Shown here: piece after piece, positions 1-7,821 of the stretch | Position numbering within the stretch: the first letter of the stretch is position 1 | How the letters are laid out: each line of letters opens with the position of its first letter | DNA from: CAYLMG01 sp964464635 | Lineage (GTDB): Bacteria; Planctomycetota; Phycisphaerae; Sedimentisphaerales; Anaerobacaceae | Assembly: GCA_964464635.1 (NCBI GenBank) | Contig: CAYXGT010000015.1 | Span: forward strand, 1 to 39,109 | DNA length: 39,109 nt | Reading direction: 5' to 3' | The notes under the pieces: generated by a model | The model's database searches: none | What the model was told of the DNA's origin: nothing | The model's input: only the letters and a program-made list of their open reading frames with translations | Program-made: the position numbers and the translations under genes

Positions 1-724
1 GCTGCTTTTCAGCCTCCGCCTCGATTTTCACCGATACCTCCGTCTCGCTTACCCTGTGCATATATACCTTATGGCTGGCCGAATATACCGCCGATATCGG
101 GTTCTTGGCCTTGATGTCGGCTGTGATTTTCCACGGCACCGAGTATTCGAGTGACTCCGTCCTCGGCAGAACATAATCCACACGGTTCAAATCTGTTTCG
201 AGAAGGTGCTCGTATGTCAGGCGAACCTTTTGCTTACCTCTCGGCTCGACGGGAAAAACGCTCGATTGTATCAGGTTATAGCCGATAAATTCTGCCAGCG
301 CCGGGTCTCGAATCTTGGCAACGAGCCTTTCGTATATTCTTTTTGCCTCTTCCCTGGGCAGTACTTTTGCCGTTATCATCCCTCCCGGCCCATCGTATGC
401 AAAGCCTCTTACTACCGCTCCGTCAGGTACCGGTAAGATAAGCTCTGCCTCTTGTCTTCTGTTTGTTTTATTTTCAAGCCGAATCTCTATTGTCGTCGTT
501 GCCGTCTGCTCTAATATATCGATTTTGACTTCTACCCCCGTTATTTCTATGGCCCTGTGACAATCAGGCGGCACAAATGCCGTCGCTCTGCTCTGCGGTA
601 TAATTACATTTTCCGCCGGCTCTCTTATTCTGATATGCTCTATTGCAAAAACCTGCCCGCTCGCCGCCGCCAACAAGAAAATCACCATAAATATGCCAAC
701 GATTCTTTTTGTCAAATCTCTCAT
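1..724 (-). CDS. VIT-domain secreted protein, C-terminus cut by window edge
   Basis: An ATG at 724 opens 241 codons with no stop, so the gene continues past the left edge. A Shine-Dalgarno sequence AAGGAGA lies 6 nt upstream. Residues 1-27 look like a signal peptide ending near QVFA. The rest is rich in beta strands and carries typical vault/inter-alpha-trypsin (VIT) sequence: LILPVPDGAVVRGF, AKVLPREEAKRIYE and FPVEPRGKQKVRLTYE. In known families a VIT domain is usually followed by a von Willebrand A domain, which would lie outside the window. It is probably an envelope or extracellular binding protein. It has its own promoter (see 818-862) facing away from the kinase gene, with a possible response-regulator site. 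The domain call is good; the exact role is unknown. Confidence 0.8.
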   Translation of the reverse strand, partial: MRDLTKRIVGIFMVIFLLAAASGQVFAIEHIRIREPAENVIIPQSRATAFVPPDCHRAIEITGVEVKIDILEQTATTTIEIRLENKTNRRQEAELILPVPDGAVVRGFAYDGPGGMITAKVLPREEAKRIYERLVAKIRDPALAEFIGYNLIQSSVFPVEPRGKQKVRLTYEHLLETDLNRVDYVLPRTESLEYSVPWKITADIKAKNPISAVYSASHKVYMHRVSETEVSVKIEAEAEKQ

Positions 725-817
725 TATTTTTCTCCTTAACGTTTTGAATTTGTAATATTCGTATTTCATATTTGTTTCGGATTTCGATATTAGAATTTCG
801 TACTTCTTTCTCTATAT

Positions 818-862
818 AATATAACGCATAAACCCTCCAAAGTTTTGTAAATAGTTTGTAAA
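818..862 (-). promoter_or_regulatory. Predicted regulated promoter of the VIT gene (tandem TTTACAAA repeats plus -10)
   Basis: Read on the minus strand, two perfect copies of TTTACAAA (862-855 and 851-844) are 11 bp apart. They are followed by a 20-bp gap and the -10-like hexamer TATATT (823-818). No good -35 hexamer is needed if the repeats bind an OmpR/PhoB-type activator, a family known to use 11-bp-spaced direct repeats. The same geometry occurs at 4003-4047 and 4064-4108. Confidence 0.6.
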
Positions 863-904
863 AAACGGAACTCAATAATTTTGTGTGAGTTTGAAAGCTT
901 TTGT

Positions 905-1042
905 AATATGAGAATGCTTTGTGGAAAACATCTCTGTTGTCATTCCCGCGAAGGCAGGAATCCAATTTTTTAAGGCTTGGATTCCGCATCAAGTTCGGAA
1001 TGACAGTTGAACAAGTTTCTTTTCTACAAGGCAATATGAGAA
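905..1042. repeat. Hairpin-rich inverted-repeat (MITE/REP-like) element, copy 1
   Basis: The core has perfect ends TGTCATTCC (938-946) and GGAATGACA (997-1005) and an inner GGAATCCA/TGGATTCC stem, so it folds into a nested hairpin. Outside the core, imperfect inverted ends continue: ATGCTTTGTGGAAAA on the left against TTGCCTTGTAGAAAA read inward from the right. The same layout occurs at 25475-25630. The core resembles dispersed CATTCCCGCG-type palindromes known in many genomes. It lies between the end of the kinase gene and the VIT promoter. The 725-1070 interval holds only this element and the promoter. Confidence 0.75.
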
Positions 1043-1070
1043 ATGATTACCGCAGGTAGAGCATACGTCG

Positions 1071-3239
1071 TTATATTTTTACTGCAAGGGCGACTCTGAA
1101 TATCGAGCCGGTCGGCTTGACGTTCAATATCTCCACAAAGCCGTTATGTGCCTCGGCAAATTTTTTCACAAGTGCAAGCCCCAATCCTGTCCCCGCAGTC
1201 TCACGTGTATCTTCAGAGCCTATTCTGTAAAACTCCTCGAAGATTTTTTTCCTTTGTTTGTGCGGCACTCCCGGCCCGTGGTCCTCAACGTCGATTATTA
1301 CAAAACCCTCTTTCGGATATGTGCTGACAAGTATCGTTTTATCATCTGCGTCTTTGGCGTACTTTATCGCATTATCCAGCAGGTTCACTACTATCTGCGT
1401 CACCGCATCGCCGTCAAAGCTGACCTGACCGGCCTGGCCGGCCTTAGTTACTATCCTGAATCCTTTTTGCTCCGCATATGGCCTCATCATTTCGACAACA
1501 GAGCCCACGCACTCGTTAATGTCACCGAGTCTGAACGAATATTTCTTTCGCTTCTTTTGTATCCTCGAGAAATCGAGCACGTTTTCTATCAGCCGGCTGA
1601 GCCGTTCGCTTTCCTGCTGCATATTTTTATAATATTCGGTGCGTTTTTCATCGCTTTTAACCCAGCCTTTTTCTAACATCTCCGAGTACATCCTGATACT
1701 CGTCAACGGCGTCCGCAGCTCATGCGATACTGCCGATATGAAGTCATCCTTTTTCTCCGCCAGTTTAAGCTGCGCAGCGGCGTTCCGCCACAGGCTCAAT
1801 AAGCCCAGTGTCACCGCGATAAATACAATCCCTACGGTCCCGAAGTACCATCTCTCTAATTTATTCACATCTCTTTGGAGCCAGCCGGGTATCAGCTCCA
1901 TCAGGTTCAGTGCAATCTCTCCGAACCCGAAATCCAGCACCGCCGTGTACGCAGCCTGCGGCTTAATTCTTCGCGAAAGAGCAAAATCCATACCTTCACG
2001 CATAAACTGCCTGGCGGATTGTGTAATCTCCCCGATTAATCTTTGCTCCTGAAACTTAAATCCCTGCAGAAAGTGTTTATCTTCTATTTGTATATGTCTC
2101 AGGTAGAATACCTGCCCGCCGAATATCGACTCCGCACTGTCACCGCCCCCAACGACTACCGGCACAAACGGCTCAATCATTATCTGGACCGTGTCGGATT
2201 CAGTTGAATCCGATTTTTCTTCTGCAGGCTGCTCCGTCGCTGCTTCTTCTCTGTCCTTAATCAAATCTTCATTCTTAACTTCCGAAACACTTGTTTTTAC
2301 ACTTCCGTCTAAATCTAACTGTTCGGGCTGATTTTCTAAAAGTAATCCCGCCGTAACTTCTTGTTCTTTTTTGTCCGTTATCATTCTTGATTGAAGCTCT
2401 GTTCCCTCTAATGTACCGCCTTTGGTGTACTGGTTTCCATAATCGCCTCTTTTTCTCTCGCTTTGTTGTTCTCTCGCCACATTCAGCATTATATTCTCGT
2501 CTGCCAGCGCACGGCTTTTTGTCAGCACCTGTGTTTTACCGGGCTGCTGCTGAAGGCTCTCTATTGTTTGATAAGCGACCTGTTGACTTTGTTCTTCTAA
2601 TTGGCCGGCATCCTTCTGCGTCGTTGGTCGTGGTGGAGAAACCGGGACTCCAAAAGTGCTATCTGTTATACTGCTTTCTCCTTCAGCAAATTGCTCTCCA
2701 TCGACAACCAGCTTGCCGTTCACAAGCCTTTCTCTCTTCAAAACCGGAACTACATTTTGCCTGACGTTGCTGATGTTATATGTGTTATCAGCGAACAAAT
2801 TTCTTTGTGGTGTACCTTTTTGAGCAGGATGGTCTTGTTTTAATCCACCTTCCTGTTGAGGCTCAGCCAGTTCATCGTTGGGCGTTGTAATATCGCCTTC
2901 AGGGCCGATTTGAAAGTATCCGTATGCAAAGTCATTTACCATAATTCCTGCAAGTGGAGAGCGCATTATTGCAGTCTGCTGCCGGCCGCTGACAAATGAA
3001 TCTTCAGGAAGATAATAAACCTGGTAGTCCGTGTAAGGCCGGTTCTCCTCAGCGTGTATAAAATCATCGAGCTTGCGCTTAACATCGCTTCTGACCTGCT
3101 CGGCAACCTCTGCAAACTTGCCTGTTCGTTTACCTTCGAGACCTTCCGCCCATTTTTCGACCGCGAAAAATCCAAGTACAACCATCCCGACCAGGGCAGC
3201 AAATATTATCAACGAAAATATTACTAACCGCTTATACAT
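1071..3239 (-). CDS. Membrane sensor histidine kinase with a long disordered insert in its sensor domain
   Basis: This 722-residue protein has a membrane segment at about 5-27, an extracytoplasmic region to about 463 and a second membrane segment at about 464-484. No obvious HAMP domain precedes the HisKA helix (AVSHELRTPLTSI, phosphorylated His506). An HATPase domain follows, with an N-box (VVNLLDNAIKYA, about 617-628) and glycine boxes DHGPGVP and GTGLGLALV. The sensor region has two ordered-looking parts (about 40-120 and 340-460) separated by some 200 hydrophilic Q/E/K/S-rich residues. The start lies 12 nt after the response regulator stop, so the pair forms an operon with the regulator first. 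The ligand is unknown. Confidence 0.92.
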   Translation of the reverse strand: MYKRLVIFSLIIFAALVGMVVLGFFAVEKWAEGLEGKRTGKFAEVAEQVRSDVKRKLDDFIHAEENRPYTDYQVYYLPEDSFVSGRQQTAIMRSPLAGIMVNDFAYGYFQIGPEGDITTPNDELAEPQQEGGLKQDHPAQKGTPQRNLFADNTYNISNVRQNVVPVLKRERLVNGKLVVDGEQFAEGESSITDSTFGVPVSPPRPTTQKDAGQLEEQSQQVAYQTIESLQQQPGKTQVLTKSRALADENIMLNVAREQQSERKRGDYGNQYTKGGTLEGTELQSRMITDKKEQEVTAGLLLENQPEQLDLDGSVKTSVSEVKNEDLIKDREEAATEQPAEEKSDSTESDTVQIMIEPFVPVVVGGGDSAESIFGGQVFYLRHIQIEDKHFLQGFKFQEQRLIGEITQSARQFMREGMDFALSRRIKPQAAYTAVLDFGFGEIALNLMELIPGWLQRDVNKLERWYFGTVGIVFIAVTLGLLSLWRNAAAQLKLAEKKDDFISAVSHELRTPLTSIRMYSEMLEKGWVKSDEKRTEYYKNMQQESERLSRLIENVLDFSRIQKKRKKYSFRLGDINECVGSVVEMMRPYAEQKGFRIVTKAGQAGQVSFDGDAVTQIVVNLLDNAIKYAKDADDKTILVSTYPKEGFVIIDVEDHGPGVPHKQRKKIFEEFYRIGSEDTRETAGTGLGLALVKKFAEAHNGFVEILNVKPTGSIFRVALAVKI

Positions 3240-3251
3240 AATGTTTTACTT

Positions 3252-3956
3252 TCAACTTTTTACTGTCTCATAAACGTATCCTGCTCCGCGAACCGTCTTT
3301 ATTATTTGCGGCTCGCCCGTTCTTTCTTCAATCTTGCCGCGAAGCTTGGCTATATGCATATCGACTGTCCTTGTCCCCAAATCGCTGAACTCGTCGGCCC
3401 ATACCTTTTCATACAGTTCTTTTCTGTCGATGACCCTGTTCGGGTTAGCCGCAAAGTATTGAATGATTTGTGCCTCGCGCTTGCTTATCTCGATTTTCTT
3501 TTTATCACGCTGGCATTTTAATTTCGCGACATCTATCTGCCAGCCACCGAAATCGAAGCTCGTCCCGACTGCCCGGCCGGGAACTGTACGTCTCAGTACC
3601 GCATTTATTCTCGAAAGAAGCTCTTCGAGTGAAAAGGGCTTTGTTATGTAATCATCTGCTCCCATATCGAGTCCAGTGATTTTTTCCTTTTCCTGTCCCT
3701 TGGCTGTCACCATCAGTATCGGCGTTTGCAGACCGTCCTGGCGCCACTGTCGGCACAACTGCTCGCCGCTTATCTTCGGCAGCATCAAATCTAAAAGTAT
3801 CAAATCGAATCTCTTCTCTTTTACGATTCGCTCCGCCTGCAGGCCGTCTTCTGCTGTGCTTACCGAAAAACTCTTGAACTCGAGAAAATCAACCAGTCCT
3901 TCCCTGATGCTCTTTTCATCCTCAACGATAAGAATATTTGTTTTTTTATCACTCAT
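3252..3956 (-). CDS. OmpR/PhoB-family response regulator
   Basis: The protein has 234 residues. The N-terminal receiver domain shows the acidic pair (VEDE, 11-14), the phospho-acceptor Asp56 in LILLDLMLP, Thr84 and Lys106 in ITKPFS. The C-terminal winged-helix DNA-binding domain (about 135-232) ends in the usual KTVRGAGYVYE strand-turn. It is the first gene of the operon with the sensor kinase. The upstream region carries tandem TTTACAAA repeats spaced as expected for this regulator class, which suggests autoregulation and control of the divergent DUF4139 genes. The family is certain; the signal and regulon are inferred. Confidence 0.95.
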   Translation of the reverse strand: MSDKKTNILIVEDEKSIREGLVDFLEFKSFSVSTAEDGLQAERIVKEKRFDLILLDLMLPKISGEQLCRQWRQDGLQTPILMVTAKGQEKEKITGLDMGADDYITKPFSLEELLSRINAVLRRTVPGRAVGTSFDFGGWQIDVAKLKCQRDKKKIEISKREAQIIQYFAANPNRVIDRKELYEKVWADEFSDLGTRTVDMHIAKLRGKIEERTGEPQIIKTVRGAGYVYETVKS

Positions 3957-4002
3957 TTTTCAATTCCCTGTACCTTGAACATTATACCTCAAATCTATTT
4001 AT

Positions 4003-4047
4003 ATTATAGTCTATATCGCGGCCTCGCGTTTGTAAATTATTTGTAAA
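4003..4047 (-). promoter_or_regulatory. Predicted promoter of the response regulator-kinase operon
   Basis: On the minus strand, two perfect TTTACAAA copies (4047-4040 and 4036-4029) lie 11 bp apart. They are followed by exactly 20 bp and then TATAAT (4008-4003). The layout matches the VIT-gene promoter base for base in spacing, and the repeat block differs by only a few bases. The rest of the 3957-4150 interval holds the divergent promoter. Confidence 0.65.
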
Positions 4048-4063
4048 AACCAATCACCAACAT

Positions 4064-4108
4064 TTTACATCCAATTTACTTCTGATTCCGAGTCGAATAA
4101 CGTATAGT
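4064..4108 (+). promoter_or_regulatory. Predicted promoter of the DUF4139 operon, same geometry as the other two
   Basis: TTTACATC (4064-4071) and TTTACTTC (4075-4082) form an 11-bp-spaced direct repeat. Exactly 20 bp later is TATAGT (4103-4108), and the start codon follows at 4151. The repeats match the consensus less well than the two minus-strand sites, so this site may be weaker. Confidence 0.5.
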
Positions 4109-4150
4109 TTATATAAAAAAATTTTATCACTTTTTTTGGGAGAGTAAAAA

Positions 4151-5905
4151 ATGAATCGTCAAGACAAAAAGAAAAGTAAAGTTTCATTAGTTGCTTGTAT
4201 GTTGCTGCTGGCCGCTTTTATTTGCAGTCCTGTTTTTGCATCTTCCGACAAGATTCTCGACACCATACCCGTAAAGGAAGTCACCATCTTCAAGGACGGC
4301 CACGCATTTGTCCTCCATCAGGGTCAGCTCCCCACCGACAATAACGGAAATGTCACCTTCGATAAGCTGCCTTCGCCCGTCCTCGGCACCTTCTGGGCCT
4401 ATTCCGCCGACCGCAATGTCGAGCTCAATTCCGTCCTCGTGGGCAAAAAACTTATCTGTCAATCCGATACCGCCCTGACTATCCCCGAGCTCATCAGGGC
4501 AAATGCCGGCAAAAGAGTCCTTATCAACCAGAATAACCTCTCCTATGACTATGAAGCCGTCATTCTGCAATTGCCCAGCAGACAGCCGGATGAGCAGGAA
4601 AATAATTTGCCTGTAAATTCTTCGATTGTCCCTGTTACCGCTGATATAGTTCTTTTGAAAACCGTAGAAGGCACAAAGGCTGTCCCCCTGAGCCAAATCC
4701 GGGAAATCACGTTTATTGATGAGCCGAACACTACAACCACACTTGAAAAGTACAAAAGTACAATGACCTTCAGGCTCAACTGGAAAAATAATTCTCGAAA
4801 AACAGCCGATGTCGGCATGGTCTATCTCCAGAAAGGCCTTCGCTGGATACCGAACTACAAGGTCGATATCGACGGTAACGGCAACGCCCATATAAAGCTG
4901 CAGGCTACTATAGTAAATGAGCTGACAGATATCGAAAATGTCACCGCTCATCTTGTTATCGGTGTGCCGACCTTTGCTTTCAAAGATTCCCTCGACCCGA
5001 TTGCACTCGACCAGACCGTAGCTGAGCTTTCCAGTCATTTCCGAAGAAGAAGCGAAACAGCCTATGCTTTCGATAACGCCATAAGGTCTCAGGTTACCAA
5101 TTATAATTATGTTGAAATGCCGGCCCAGCCCCAGCCCGATTCCGGGCCTGAACTGGCCGGCTCTGAAAAAAACGAAGACCTGTTCATTTTTACACTCGAA
5201 AATCTTACTCTTAAAAAAGGCCAGCGCATCGTTGTCCCTATAACCGAGTACGAAGTCAAATATACCGATATATATAAATTAGAGCTGCCCGTTGCACCGC
5301 CCACGCAAATCCGAAGAAATTTCAGCAGCTCGCAGCATATCCAGATAGAAAAACTGCTTCATCAGCCGAGCGTCAAGCACTGCCTCAGGTTTGACAACGA
5401 TGCCGAATATCCTCTCACCACCGCTCCCGCTCTTATCTTAAGAAACGGCAAGCTCATCTCGCAGGCCCTTATGACTTATACCGCTGTCGGCGGCAAATGT
5501 GACCTCGAGATGTCAACAGCGGTCGATGTCTTTGTAAAATGCCTTGAAAAACAGACTCAGTACACACCCAATGCAATGAATATTAACGGCAATTCTTATT
5601 CTAAGATTGATATGACCGGCAGCGTTGAGCTCAAAAATCATAAAAAACAAAACATCAGAATTGAAATCAAACGTTTTGTCCTCGGTCATATCGACGAGGC
5701 CAATCTCGATGCCGAAATCAATCAGCTCGGTCACGGTTACGGCTCCTGGTTCTCAGAGGGCGACCTTCCTTTCTGGTGGAGTTGGTGCTCCTGGCCCTGG
5801 TGGTGGTATCACGTCAACTCGCTCGGACAAATCAGCTGGGACGTCGAAATAGAAGCTAACGAAAAAGTAGAGCTTCAGTATTCCTGGCACTACTTCTGGC
5901 ATTAA
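4151..5905 (+). CDS. Exported DUF4139-type protein with tryptophan-rich C-terminus
   Basis: This 584-residue protein starts after a GGGAGAG ribosome site and has a signal peptide (about 1-30, ending SPVFA). The middle carries the hallmark of DUF4139 (MuiA-like) proteins: a GLRWIPNYKVDID segment followed by beta strands ending ENVTAHLVIGVP. It lacks the central coiled coil seen in the next gene. The last 55 residues contain about eleven tryptophans, including FWWSWCSWPWWWYHV, which is unusual for a soluble export. DUF4139 proteins are of unknown biochemical role; one relative was named a mucoidy inhibitor. It sits 39 nt before a second DUF4139 gene, divergent from the two-component system. Confidence 0.75.
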   Translation: MNRQDKKKSKVSLVACMLLLAAFICSPVFASSDKILDTIPVKEVTIFKDGHAFVLHQGQLPTDNNGNVTFDKLPSPVLGTFWAYSADRNVELNSVLVGKKLICQSDTALTIPELIRANAGKRVLINQNNLSYDYEAVILQLPSRQPDEQENNLPVNSSIVPVTADIVLLKTVEGTKAVPLSQIREITFIDEPNTTTTLEKYKSTMTFRLNWKNNSRKTADVGMVYLQKGLRWIPNYKVDIDGNGNAHIKLQATIVNELTDIENVTAHLVIGVPTFAFKDSLDPIALDQTVAELSSHFRRRSETAYAFDNAIRSQVTNYNYVEMPAQPQPDSGPELAGSEKNEDLFIFTLENLTLKKGQRIVVPITEYEVKYTDIYKLELPVAPPTQIRRNFSSSQHIQIEKLLHQPSVKHCLRFDNDAEYPLTTAPALILRNGKLISQALMTYTAVGGKCDLEMSTAVDVFVKCLEKQTQYTPNAMNINGNSYSKIDMTGSVELKNHKKQNIRIEIKRFVLGHIDEANLDAEINQLGHGYGSWFSEGDLPFWWSWCSWPWWWYHVNSLGQISWDVEIEANEKVELQYSWHYFWH

Positions 5906-5944
5906 AATCTGTTCTAATTGAAGTTTTATTTAAAGGAGATAAAA

Positions 5945-7708
5945 ATGAAAATGAAAAAAGTTAAAATCCTGTATGTATTGTTTTTTATTACTGTCTTAAA
6001 TTCGCTCTGCCTTGCTGCGAATTTCGAGACCGAAGGCAGAATCTCGAAAGTCACCGTCTATCGAGGTCAGGCCCTTGTAACGCGCAGCCTGGAAATCGAC
6101 CTGCCCGCCGGCTCATCGGAAGTCATCGTCACGAGTCTGCCTTCCCAAATAGTCCCCGACAGCATTTACGCACAAACTGCCGGCAGCGTAAAAGTCCTCA
6201 GTGTAAGATACAGGGAAAAGGCCGTCAAAGAGGACACCCGCGAGGAAGTAAAAAAACTCGATAGCGAAATTGAGAGCCTCAAAAGAGAAATTTACCATAC
6301 CGAAAGAAAAAAAGGCCACCTTGATAATCAATGGGATATGTTCGTAAAGCTTCGCCAGTTCGCTGCCGACGCAAAGCAAATCGATACCGGCAGGGGCCTG
6401 CTGCAGTTCGAGCCGATTAAGAATCTCGCCGAGTTCATCCTTGAAAAAGCCGATGCTTATATCGAAAAAACTCTTGCCTTTGAAGACCAGATTGCCGATA
6501 TGAAAAAAGAGCTCGGTCTGCTCGAAAGAAAACTCGCTGAATTGACCGCCGGCTCATCCAGAACTAAAAGGCAGGCTGTCGTTTATATTTCTTCTGCTGA
6601 CAGCAAAAAGGCTGTAATCGAATTAAATTACCTCGTCAATAATGCAAACTGGAACCAGCTTTACAACCTGCGTGCAAATCCTGATAATTCAACCGTTACT
6701 ATCGAATACAACGCCGTGATAAATCAAATCTCCGGTGAAGACTGGGACAATGTCACCCTGACTCTCTCGACCGCCGAGCCTGCTATGGTTGCCGAGCCTC
6801 CAGTCCTTGAGCCGATGATGGTTGCTCTTTTCCAGCCGGTACCCGGCCAGCAGCAAACCGGAATAGGCGGTCAAATGCCCCAATTGGATCTTAAACAAAT
6901 GCAGGAGCGCCAAAGCCTGAGAAAAAGAAGCATAATAGCTGGGATCAAAGCTAATGATGAGCTTAATACCTATGCGACCCAGACACAGATTATGTTAATG
7001 AATGCCCCTGTAAGTCAAATCGAGGATTATCAGCAGCGGCTGGAGCAAATAGCCAGGATTGAAGGTGTCTCTGTTACTTATAGTCTGCCCGGCCAGATGA
7101 CCCTGCCGAGCAGAAACGACCGTCAGCTCGTAAGCATTGCATCGGTATCAGCAAAGGCCGATTTCACTCTTCTCGCATCGCCGCTTATTACCGACTATGT
7201 CTATCTGCAGGCCGAGCTCCTTAATGATAGTGACACCATCCTGCTTCCCGGCCCTGCATCTATGTTCTGTGACGGCCGTTTCGTTGGCCAGGCGAATATA
7301 CCGCTTGTAACCATCGGCGAAAAATTTACCGCCGGCTTCGGAATCGATTCGCAAATCCAGGTAAAGCACGAGCTTGACAGCAAAAAGACCAGAATACAGG
7401 GCGGCAACCGCATCGATACCTATAATTACCGCATAGCTCTCAATAATTTCAAGGATACACCAGCCGGAATTCGTCTGCTCGACCGCTTGCCTTACTCGCA
7501 GAACTCTTCAATCAAGATCGACCTGACAGAAACGTCAATACCTCTGAGCGAAGATACGGAGTATGTCCGCACCTTAAAGAAAAAAGGCCTGCTCCGCTGG
7601 GACCTCCAGCTCGAACCGAACACCACCGACGAAAATGCAACAATTGTAACTTATTCATTTACAACCGAATACGACAGGAATATGAATCTTACGCCCGTTA
7701 AACAATAA
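5945..7708 (+). CDS. MuiA-family exported protein (DUF4140 + coiled coil + DUF4139)
   Basis: I chose the ATG at 5945 because AAAGGAGA lies just upstream; an earlier in-frame TTG has no such signal. The protein has 587 residues with a signal peptide ending about SLCLA. An N-terminal DUF4140 domain (ISKVTVYRGQALVTRSLEID) is followed by a charged coiled coil (about 85-190) and a DUF4139 domain (NWNQLYNLRAN and ISGEDWDNVTLTLST). This is the standard MuiA layout. It is likely co-transcribed with the preceding paralogue. The role is unknown; location in the periplasm or envelope is inferred from the signal peptide. Confidence 0.85.
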   Translation: MKMKKVKILYVLFFITVLNSLCLAANFETEGRISKVTVYRGQALVTRSLEIDLPAGSSEVIVTSLPSQIVPDSIYAQTAGSVKVLSVRYREKAVKEDTREEVKKLDSEIESLKREIYHTERKKGHLDNQWDMFVKLRQFAADAKQIDTGRGLLQFEPIKNLAEFILEKADAYIEKTLAFEDQIADMKKELGLLERKLAELTAGSSRTKRQAVVYISSADSKKAVIELNYLVNNANWNQLYNLRANPDNSTVTIEYNAVINQISGEDWDNVTLTLSTAEPAMVAEPPVLEPMMVALFQPVPGQQQTGIGGQMPQLDLKQMQERQSLRKRSIIAGIKANDELNTYATQTQIMLMNAPVSQIEDYQQRLEQIARIEGVSVTYSLPGQMTLPSRNDRQLVSIASVSAKADFTLLASPLITDYVYLQAELLNDSDTILLPGPASMFCDGRFVGQANIPLVTIGEKFTAGFGIDSQIQVKHELDSKKTRIQGGNRIDTYNYRIALNNFKDTPAGIRLLDRLPYSQNSSIKIDLTETSIPLSEDTEYVRTLKKKGLLRWDLQLEPNTTDENATIVTYSFTTEYDRNMNLTPVKQ

Positions 7709-7730
7709 AAAATTAAGATTTATAAATATT

Positions 7731-7774
7731 CCTCTGCGGACAGAGGTTTGCTGAATTTCGCAGGCCTCTGTCCG
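7731..7774 (+). promoter_or_regulatory. Two mutually exclusive hairpins between the DUF4139 operon and the protease gene
   Basis: CCTCTG (7731-7736) can pair with CAGAGG (7741-7746). The alternative is that CGGACAGAGG (7737-7746) pairs with CCTCTGTCCG (7765-7774) to form a 10-bp stem with an 18-nt loop. Both use the same CAGAGG strand, so they exclude each other. No T-tract follows, so this is not a standard terminator. It could be an attenuator or an mRNA processing site. Confidence 0.45.
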
Positions 7775-7821
7775 GTTCTTGAAAATTTTATAAAAATCTC
7801 TTATAAATCGGGTTCGTGATT

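Noticed and set aside
564..1034. Minus-strand open frame of 156 residues across the VIT gene start and the intergenic region
   Set aside because: It runs through the hairpin element, uses another frame of the VIT gene and has no domain signal; the VIT frame has a signal peptide and ribosome site.
4187..5038. 283-residue minus-strand frame inside the first DUF4139 gene
   Set aside because: It is a shadow of the plus-strand gene, which has a signal peptide, ribosome site and recognised domain.
5918..5944. TTG as start of the second DUF4139 gene
   Set aside because: The ribosome site AAAGGAGA lies downstream of this codon and fits the ATG at 5945.
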